From NCBI GenBank assembly GCA_016934355.1, contig JAFGTA010000068.1, forward strand, positions 1 through 5,160: DNA of 5,160 nucleotides, given 5' to 3'. Position numbers and translations under genes: made by a program. The DNA comes from Candidatus Bathyarchaeota archaeon. GTDB taxonomy: Archaea; Thermoproteota; Bathyarchaeia; TCS64. Below the pieces are notes generated by a model. It saw only the letters and a list, made by a program, of their open reading frames with translations. It ran no database searches and was not told the DNA's origin. Below, piece after piece: positions 1 to 4,726 of this stretch. Numbering within the stretch: position 1 is the first letter of the stretch; each line of letters opens with the position of its first letter.

Positions 1-1
1 C

Positions 2-277
2 ATGCTGGTACGGGGTCTCGAGGCGGCGGTGATCAGCGTCATCGTACGTATTAGGGAGCCTACGCGGACCGGCATGGTGACGCGCCTGGAGGTGCTCGCC
101 ATGGCGGTCGGGGTGGTCTTCGAGACCGCCGGTTTCTTCGCGCTTGACTGGTACCTGTTCGGCTGGGCGGTGGCGTTGACGGTGCTGCCCACCATAGTGG
201 ACGCCGTGTTCATACCAGTCGCGGTGGGCGTCGTGGTCGCCGTCCGCCGCAGGCTCGGAGTTATATGGCTGACGTGA
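2..277 (+). CDS. Integral-membrane protein, probable ECF transporter S component (5' truncated)
   Basis: Only the last 91 codons are visible; the frame is open to the window edge, so the ATG at position 2 is probably internal. An RGLEA motif (visible residues 4-8) is followed by a hydrophobic stretch, a polar loop (about 17-27), and two long hydrophobic segments (about 29-50 and 54-82). It ends in an arginine cluster (RRR) and a short tail. RGLEA followed by helices, a glycine/aromatic-rich turn and a basic C-terminus is, from knowledge of the family, typical of the C-terminal half of ECF-type vitamin S components, which bind substrate in the membrane and dock on a shared energising module. 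The substrate cannot be read from this part. The stop lies 3 bases before the next gene, so the two are probably cotranscribed, and a thiamine-related ligand is an inference from neighbours. Another small polytopic membrane protein remains possible. Confidence 0.6.
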   Translation: MLVRGLEAAVISVIVRIREPTRTGMVTRLEVLAMAVGVVFETAGFFALDWYLFGWAVALTVLPTIVDAVFIPVAVGVVVAVRRRLGVIWLT

Positions 278-280
278 GTA

Positions 281-1723
281 GTGGATTCAGAGATGAGCGG
301 CGAGCTAGGGCTGGGGAAGGTGTCCAAGGAGGTCTTCAGGCGCAGCGTCCAGCCGTACCTACCTGTGGACGAGGTGGAACTGGACGGCGCGACCGTTGAG
401 CTGCAGGGGCACACTGTAATCGCCCACAGCCCGAGCATAGGCGTCCCCCTCGAAGCCCTCAGTTTCTTCGCGTTCCACTACGCGGCGAGTAACGTCGCCA
501 GCAGGTTCGGGAAGCCAACCCACATCGTCGCGGGGATATACCTCCCCCTCAGAACCAAGGAGAACGACCTAAGAGTCATAGTCAAGAGCCTAGGGGACGA
601 GGCGACCAAGTACGGCGTCAGGGTCGCGGCGGGCCAGACAGCCACCTATTATGGTCTGGATATACCTCTGCTGACAGCCACGTGCCTAGGGGAACAGCTC
701 AGGAAGACAGAGAAGCCGTCGCCCGGAGACGCCGTGGCTTTAATTGGAGAGGTCGGCGGGGAGGGGGTGTGGCTAAACGACGTTAGCAGAGGCACCGAGA
801 GCGACGTGTGGAGGGGGTTCACCCCGCTGCCTGCGATCCTCGCGCTGCAACGAAGCCCCCGCGTCAAGCTCATGCACGACGTGTCCGAGGGGGGTGTGAA
901 GGGCGCCCTCTATGAGGTGCAGGACAGCTACAAGGTCAGACTATCGATTAATACGAATACCCTGAAGTACCATGACGCAATCCACTCAGCCAGCGACGAC
1001 CCGCTCAGGGCGCCATCCTACGGAGCCCTCGTCGCCGTGCTCGACCCCGAGGGCGTTGATGAAGTCGAACGCCTCTGCGGTGAGAACCGGTTCTCCTTTG
1101 CCGTAGCAGGCGTAGTTGAGGATGGTAGGGGGCTGCTCGTGGACGGCGTCGAGGAGACCATGCAGAGGCGCGTCGAGCTCGATGAGGTCTATGGCTCGTT
1201 CCAGCCAATGGACCGGTTGATCTCAAGGCTCGGGTCAGCCGTGGATAGGCTGGTTACGATACCCGGCATCGAGAACTATATTCCTGAGGTGGGCACGAAC
1301 ATGGTCTACGCCAAGGAGGACGCAACGAGCGTAGAGGATGTTGCTGGCTTGAGCGGCAGGGTCGTGAAGACAGCCGCCGGTGCCTTAGCGTGTGGGGAGG
1401 TAACGTACGGGGCGTCCAAGTTCTTAGCCTCAGTAATACTTGAAGCGTGTAGACTGAACCCGGGTATCCGTGCGGCGGTTAATCTAAATGCTAGCAGCGG
1501 ATTGGTTGCCCGGTTGAAGAAAGCTGGGTTAAGGATGGCGACGTTACCGAGCGAGTCAGAGGGAGAGGGATGCCCCGTGACGCACTTCATCAGGTCAAAC
1601 CCTGTTCTCCTCGACGCTTATGTGCACCCCGGCGGCTTCGGCGTCGAGCCCACCACCACGATCATAGCCGAGTCCCCCGAGCGGCTCGTGGAGATCATCT
1701 CGGAGATAGCCGGCGATGGGTAA
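281..1723 (+). CDS. Fusion of AIR-synthase/HypE/ThiL-like domain with C-terminal ThiN domain
   Basis: This 480-residue protein has two parts. Residues about 10-305 resemble the AIR-synthase superfamily (PurM, HypE, ThiL, SelD). There is a GVPLE...SNVASRFGKP segment in the place of the family's helix, an AAGQT motif at 116-120 where relatives have GGDT or AGDT, a PGDAVALIG strand, and MHDVSEGG (198-205), matching the MHDPTEGG-type motif of HypE. Residues about 312-478 are a ThiN domain, the archaeal thiamine-phosphate synthase fold that joins HMP-PP and HET-P into thiamine phosphate. It shows PEVGTN (335-340), GRV with Arg360, YGAS (377-380) and RAAVN. The usual ThiN partner is ThiD or a DNA-binding domain, so this partner is unusual. 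Phe381 stands where catalytic ThiN domains have His. GTG at 281 gives the longest form; ATG at 293 is an equally plausible start, and neither has a clear ribosome site. Thiamine-phosphate metabolism or sensing is inferred; the exact reaction is not known. Confidence 0.78.
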   Translation: MDSEMSGELGLGKVSKEVFRRSVQPYLPVDEVELDGATVELQGHTVIAHSPSIGVPLEALSFFAFHYAASNVASRFGKPTHIVAGIYLPLRTKENDLRVIVKSLGDEATKYGVRVAAGQTATYYGLDIPLLTATCLGEQLRKTEKPSPGDAVALIGEVGGEGVWLNDVSRGTESDVWRGFTPLPAILALQRSPRVKLMHDVSEGGVKGALYEVQDSYKVRLSINTNTLKYHDAIHSASDDPLRAPSYGALVAVLDPEGVDEVERLCGENRFSFAVAGVVEDGRGLLVDGVEETMQRRVELDEVYGSFQPMDRLISRLGSAVDRLVTIPGIENYIPEVGTNMVYAKEDATSVEDVAGLSGRVVKTAAGALACGEVTYGASKFLASVILEACRLNPGIRAAVNLNASSGLVARLKKAGLRMATLPSESEGEGCPVTHFIRSNPVLLDAYVHPGGFGVEPTTTIIAESPERLVEIISEIAGDG

Positions 1724-2375
1724 AACGTTAAAGGCGTTCGACGAGGCCGCGGGCAGCTACGACGACTGGTACAGCCACCCTCAGGGTCGGCAGGTATTCG
1801 AGGCTGAACTCCGCGCAGTCGAGTCGCTGTTGCCCAGCGGAGGCGTCGGGCTAGAGGTCGGCGCAGGCACCGGCATATTCGCGGAGCACATCACACGAGA
1901 GGGGAGAACCGTCGTCTGCCTCGACCCCTCCACTGAGATGCTGGCGAGGGCTGCCGGGCGTGGAGTACAGTCCGTCCTAGGAACAGGTGAGAAGCTGCCG
2001 TTCAGGCTGAGTATACTGGATTTCACGTATCTGGTCACGGTGCTAGAGTTCTTAAACGACCCATCTGAGACCCTGCGCGAGATCAGGGAGGCTTCTAAGC
2101 AGTGCTCGGCGCTTGTGCTGCTCTTCATAAACTCGGAGAGCAGCTGGGGCGAACTGTACAGGCAGATAGGCGCCAAGGGCGACCCCGTGTTCAGGCATGC
2201 GAGCCTACACACGCTGCCTGAAGTCACTGAAATACTTGGTTCGGCGGGGTACACCTTACAGAAGAGCGTGGGTACCCTCACCACAGGGCCAACTGAACTA
2301 ATTGTTGGGTGCGAGACAAAGGCACCAGGGCCGGGTACCGGCGTCATAGTGGTTAAGGCTTCAAAGAAGAAGTGA
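1716..2375 (+). CDS. Class I SAM-dependent methyltransferase, substrate unknown
   Basis: This 219-residue soluble protein has a Rossmann methyltransferase layout. The N-terminal FDEAAGSYDDWY (residues 8-19) is typical of UbiE/type-11 enzymes. Motif I is LEVGAGTG (46-53), which binds S-adenosylmethionine. An acidic residue ends strand 2 (VVCLDPS), and a motif-IV-like segment (LDFTYLVTVLEFLNDP) follows. The C-terminus ends in a lysine-rich tail (KASKKK). The length is normal for the family, and no substrate-specific domain is recognisable. The ATG overlaps the stop of the upstream fusion gene by 8 bases, and a GGAG (1702-1705) sits 10 bases before it, so translation is probably coupled. The linkage suggests a job related to the ThiN fusion or to the membrane protein before it, but nothing in the sequence names the acceptor. 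The methyltransferase call is secure; any pathway assignment would be a guess. Confidence 0.88.
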   Translation: MGKTLKAFDEAAGSYDDWYSHPQGRQVFEAELRAVESLLPSGGVGLEVGAGTGIFAEHITREGRTVVCLDPSTEMLARAAGRGVQSVLGTGEKLPFRLSILDFTYLVTVLEFLNDPSETLREIREASKQCSALVLLFINSESSWGELYRQIGAKGDPVFRHASLHTLPEVTEILGSAGYTLQKSVGTLTTGPTELIVGCETKAPGPGTGVIVVKASKKK

Positions 2376-2392
2376 ATCCCAGAAACCTGCGA

Positions 2393-2414
2393 CATTCCCG
2401 GGTAAAACGGGATG
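2393..2414 (+). terminator. Small hairpin after the methyltransferase gene
   Basis: CATTCCCG (2393-2400) can pair with CGGGATG (2408-2414), with one bulged T, around a 7-base loop. It sits 17 bases after the methyltransferase stop, and a short TTTT run follows at 2423-2426. It could end or process the upstream transcript. The stem is short and archaeal terminators need only a T run, so this is weak. Confidence 0.25.
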
Positions 2415-2435
2415 CACAACGTGTTTTGATGAATA

Positions 2436-2445
2436 ACCTTAAATC
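2436..2445 (+). promoter_or_regulatory. Candidate TATA box for the riboswitch-thiT transcript
   Basis: ACCTTAAATC is the best A/T-rich match to an archaeal box A in the gap after the methyltransferase gene. With the usual 25-27 base spacing, transcription would begin at about 2465-2470, just before the first conserved base of the TPP aptamer at 2471. That fit supports the call. The match to the consensus is only moderate. Confidence 0.5.
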
Positions 2446-2451
2446 TGCGCT

Positions 2452-2461
2452 CCTCCGGAGG
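2452..2461. repeat. Perfect 10-bp palindrome CCTCCGGAGG
   Basis: CCTCCGGAGG reads the same on both strands and lies between the candidate TATA box and the expected transcription start, a position where an archaeal repressor could block initiation. It has no loop, so it is more natural as a DNA site than as an RNA hairpin. In a GC-rich genome a 10-bp palindrome can arise by chance. If transcription started further upstream, its CCTCCG could instead pair with CGGAGG at 2545-2550 in the aptamer. Confidence 0.3.
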
Positions 2462-2470
2462 CTATGCGAA

Positions 2471-2555
2471 GGGGAGCTGGGCGTCAGCCTGGCTGAGAGG
2501 ACGAAGTCTCGTCGACCCTTTGAACCTGAACCAGGTAATACTGGCGGAGGGAAGA
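2471..2555 (+). promoter_or_regulatory. TPP riboswitch (THI element) controlling thiT
   Basis: The conserved THI-box landmarks appear in order. GGGG (2471-2474) pairs with the CCC of ACCC (2515-2518) as P2. P3 is AGCTGGGC (2475-2482) with GCCTGGCT (2487-2494), eight pairs including two G-U. The pyrimidine-binding CTGAGA is at 2493-2498. A second stem, GACGA/TCGTC (2500-2504 with 2509-2513), fills the variable P3a position. The other half holds TTTGAACCTGA, P5 (CCAG 2531-2534 with CTGG 2541-2544) around GTAATA, then GCGGAGGGAAG closing P4. A convincing P1 is not visible. The aptamer binds thiamine pyrophosphate and lies directly before a thiamine transporter gene, the expected target. A GGAGGG within P4 suggests control of translation by hiding the ribosome site; no intrinsic terminator lies between aptamer and gene. 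Archaeal TPP riboswitches are known, notably in Thermoplasmatales upstream of thiT-type transporters. Confidence 0.92.
2546..2551 (+). promoter_or_regulatory. Shine-Dalgarno-like GGAGGG embedded in the aptamer
   Basis: GGAGGG, within the 3' strand of P4, is a full match to the archaeal 16S anti-Shine-Dalgarno core and is the only strong match before thiT. The usual THI sequence here is GCGTAGGG; the T-to-G difference creates the site. TPP binding stabilises P4, so it would hide these bases. The spacing fits only non-standard start codons (see thiT), so its use is uncertain. Confidence 0.4.
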
Positions 2556-2585
2556 GAAACGAGTAGAGATATAGATACCCGGGTT

Positions 2586-3074
2586 TTGGCAGAGGTCGCG
2601 ATCTCTGTCGCACTTGCCTACGTACTCAATCTGATCATAGTGTTCCACCTGCCGCAGGGCGGCTCAGTCACCCTCGGCAGCATGGTGCCGATATTGCTGA
2701 TAGCGCTCCGGCGGGGGCCGCGGATCGGAGTCTTCGCGGGGACGGTTTTCGGCCTAGTCCAGCTGTTCCTAGGGGGATACTGGTTCACGCTGGCCCAGGT
2801 CATACTGGACTACCCCGTAGCGTTCGCATGCCTAGGGCTCGCGGGCCTATTCAGGAAGAACCCGTTGGTGGGCGTCGCCGTCGCGATGGTGGGGCGGTTC
2901 ATCGCCCACTTCGTGAGCGGCGTCGTGTTCTTCGGGGTGTACGCGCCGCCCGAGCTAGGGCCATACGTGTACAGCGCGGTCTACAACGGCAGCTTCATGC
3001 TGCCCGAGTTCGTCATCAGCGCAGTCGTCATCTACCTGCTGATCCAGCGGGGGATACTCGAGTACAGCATCTAG
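2586..3074 (+). CDS. thiT: ThiT, thiamine-binding S component of an ECF transporter
   Basis: This protein of about 163 residues with some six hydrophobic segments matches the ThiT/YuaJ family, the membrane subunit that captures thiamine and works with an ECF A/A'/T module not present in this window. Residues known from the Lactococcus protein line up in register: Glu84-Tyr85 becomes Asp75-Tyr76, His125 is His108, Trp133 becomes Phe116 in GVVFFGVYAP, and Tyr146 and Asn151 are Tyr129 and Asn134. The ALRRG motif after the second segment also fits. TTG at 2586 is the first standard-type start after the riboswitch. However, the codons before it (DTRV from 2574) resemble the family N-terminus, so an unusual start at ATA 2571 or ACG 2559 is possible. 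TTG at 2520 lies inside the aptamer and is unlikely. Expression should fall when TPP is abundant. The function is secure; the start is not. Confidence 0.85.
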   Translation: MAEVAISVALAYVLNLIIVFHLPQGGSVTLGSMVPILLIALRRGPRIGVFAGTVFGLVQLFLGGYWFTLAQVILDYPVAFACLGLAGLFRKNPLVGVAVAMVGRFIAHFVSGVVFFGVYAPPELGPYVYSAVYNGSFMLPEFVISAVVIYLLIQRGILEYSI

Positions 3075-3080
3075 ACTCAC

Positions 3081-3100
3081 TCTTCTTTTTTTATCATTTT
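3081..3100 (+). terminator. T-rich archaeal terminator after thiT
   Basis: Seven Ts at 3086-3092 within a pyrimidine run, then TTTT at 3097-3100, begin within 12 bases of the thiT stop. There is no stem-loop. Archaeal RNA polymerase stops at such T tracts on the coding strand, and a new promoter follows within 40 bases, so thiT is probably a single-gene unit. Confidence 0.6.
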
Positions 3101-3135
3101 AGGCGACCCTTCATCCGTAATGGGCGTTGCTCAAA

Positions 3136-3146
3136 CTGCTTATAAC
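3136..3146 (+). promoter_or_regulatory. leuA: Candidate TATA box of the leuA-leuC operon
   Basis: CTGCTTATAAC, preceded by an A-rich AAAC that could serve as a BRE, is the best box A match in the thiT-leuA gap. The predicted start of transcription is about 3168-3172. That would give roughly a 35-base leader before ATG 3205, or a nearly leaderless mRNA if GTG 3175 were used. Confidence 0.5.
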
Positions 3147-3163
3147 CGATTACAGGCTTAGAG

Positions 3164-3208
3164 ATGAAAACCTGGTGCAGGATTTGCCGGATAAAGAGTT
3201 CTACATGA
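3164..3208 (+). CDS. Possible 14-codon upstream ORF overlapping the leuA start
   Basis: ATG at 3164 opens a 14-codon frame encoding MKTWCRICRIKSST. Its TGA overlaps the leuA ATG at 3205 in an ATGA arrangement typical of translational coupling. It has no leucine codons, so it is not a classic leucine attenuator, though it has two Cys in CRIC and two Ile codons. The predicted transcription start falls slightly after its ATG, which argues against it. It may well be chance. Confidence 0.15.
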   Translation: MKTWCRICRIKSST

Positions 3209-4725
3209 GCGAGTACGTTTCCAACATCGAGACCAACCTACCCAAGAAGGTGTGGCTGTTCGATACCACTCTACGGGATGGGGAGCAGATGCCCGGAGTC
3301 ACATACACGATAGACGAGAAGATATTGATATCCCACCAGCTAGACGAGCTGCGGGTGCCCAAGATAGAGGCGGGGTTCCCCATAACCAGCAAGGGAGAGA
3401 CCGAGGCGGTGAAGAAGATCGCGGCTCTCGGCCTGAACGCCACGATCTGTGCGCTGGCTCGGCCGCTGAAGAGCGACATCGACCGCGCCTTAGACTGCGG
3501 CGTCCCCTATATTCACATATTCATCAGCACCAGCGACCTTCACATCGAGCACATGATGAACAGCACACGTGAGGAGGTCATGCGCCAGACGATAGAAGGC
3601 ATCGAGTACGCCAAGGACCACGGCGTCAGGGTCGAATACAGCCCCCAGGACGCCACACGCACCGACATGGGGTTCCTTAAGCAGATATGCGTAGCCGCGT
3701 CGGAGGCCGGCGCCGAGATGCTTAACATCCCAGACACCGTGGGAGTCATGACGCCCAGAGTCACGTACGAATTCTTCAAGGAACTCAAGAAGACGGTGAA
3801 GACGCCGCTCAGCGCCCACGCCCACAACGACCTGGGGCAGGCGACTGCAACCAGCCTCGCCGCGGTCGAGGCGGGCGCCGAGCAGATACACGTCTGCGTC
3901 AACGGCTTAGGCGAGAGAGCTGGAAATACATCCCTCGAGGAAGTGGCCCTCAGCCTAGCGGCGCAGTACGAAATCGAGACGGGGCTCAACTACAAGAAAA
4001 TCGCCGAGACCAGCAGCCTAGTGGAGAGGCTGAGCGGCGTCTACATGCCGCCGTGCACCCCCATCATTGGTGACAACGCCTTCTCTCACGAGGCGGGGAT
4101 ACACGTCCACGGCCTCCTAGGGTTCCGTGGCAACTATGAGATCATGTCGGCCGAGTTCGTGGGCAAGAAGAGCAGGGTGGTCGCGGGGAAGCACGCTGGC
4201 CGCCATGGCATCTTTAAGATGGTGACTGACATGGGCTTCGAGCCGAGTGAGGAGCAGTTAAAAGCTATCGCTCGTGAGGTGAAGAGCCTAGGCGACACCG
4301 GGAAGCTTGTGACGGACAGCGACCTGTACGCCATCGCTAGGAACATCATGGACATCAGGCAGGAGGACAGGGTGAAGCTAAAGCAGCTCCTCGTCGTCAC
4401 CGGCAACAACATCGTGCCCACAGCCTCGGTGACATTGATGGTGGACGGCAACGAGATGATAGGCAGCGGCACCGGGAACGGCCCCATCGACTCCGCCCTC
4501 AACGCAATCAGGAACGTGGTGAACGGCTTCGCCGACTTCACATTGGAGAAGTTCATGATGAAGGCCATCACTGGCGGCACGGACGCCGTCGCAGACGTAA
4601 CGGTCGCGGTGCGTAAGGGTGACAAACTCATCACCGCGAACGGCGTTAACGGCGACACCGTGATGGCCAGCGTCGAGGCAATCCTCAAGGGCATGAACAG
4701 GCTGCTTGACAAGCAGGGTGCCTAG
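3205..4725 (+). CDS. leuA: 2-isopropylmalate synthase family (LeuA), with C-terminal regulatory domain
   Basis: This 506-residue acyltransferase condenses acetyl-CoA with a 2-oxoacid, most likely 2-oxoisovalerate, in the first committed step of leucine synthesis. The HMGL-like TIM barrel begins with FDTTLRDGEQ (19-28), the metal and substrate signature, and carries the metal-binding HAHND (205-209) and the NGLGERAGN signature (233-241). FSHEAGIHVHG (293-303) contributes to the acyl-CoA/subdomain region. Residues about 390-506 form the LeuA dimerisation/allosteric domain, with the GNGPID motif (424-429), expected to bind the end product. Length is normal for LeuA. ATG at 3205 is preferred; GTG at 3175 in the same frame is an alternative that adds ten residues. 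Neither has a strong ribosome site. leuC follows after one base. Citramalate synthase and homocitrate synthase share these motifs; the C-terminal domain and leuC favour LeuA, but citramalate synthase would also fit that context. Confidence 0.88.
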   Translation: MSEYVSNIETNLPKKVWLFDTTLRDGEQMPGVTYTIDEKILISHQLDELRVPKIEAGFPITSKGETEAVKKIAALGLNATICALARPLKSDIDRALDCGVPYIHIFISTSDLHIEHMMNSTREEVMRQTIEGIEYAKDHGVRVEYSPQDATRTDMGFLKQICVAASEAGAEMLNIPDTVGVMTPRVTYEFFKELKKTVKTPLSAHAHNDLGQATATSLAAVEAGAEQIHVCVNGLGERAGNTSLEEVALSLAAQYEIETGLNYKKIAETSSLVERLSGVYMPPCTPIIGDNAFSHEAGIHVHGLLGFRGNYEIMSAEFVGKKSRVVAGKHAGRHGIFKMVTDMGFEPSEEQLKAIAREVKSLGDTGKLVTDSDLYAIARNIMDIRQEDRVKLKQLLVVTGNNIVPTASVTLMVDGNEMIGSGTGNGPIDSALNAIRNVVNGFADFTLEKFMMKAITGGTDAVADVTVAVRKGDKLITANGVNGDTVMASVEAILKGMNRLLDKQGA

Positions 4726-4726
4726 C

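Noticed and set aside
1781..2419. Long reverse-strand open frame of 212 codons opposite the methyltransferase
   Set aside because: It is antisense to a gene with clear SAM-binding motifs, has a low-complexity Ser/Thr/Pro-rich translation, and is a by-product of GC-rich coding sequence.
2372..2566. A 64-codon GTG frame following the methyltransferase gene
   Set aside because: It runs through the promoter and the whole TPP aptamer, has no recognisable protein features, and its conserved bases are explained by the RNA structure.
2520..2585. Extension of thiT upstream to the TTG at 2520
   Set aside because: That start lies within the aptamer core between P2 and P4, and the added residues (NLNQVILAEGR) are simply the translated THI box.
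3127..3204. Extension of leuA upstream to the TTG at 3127
   Set aside because: It would precede the candidate TATA box and the predicted transcript start, and the extra 26 residues do not resemble a LeuA N-terminus.
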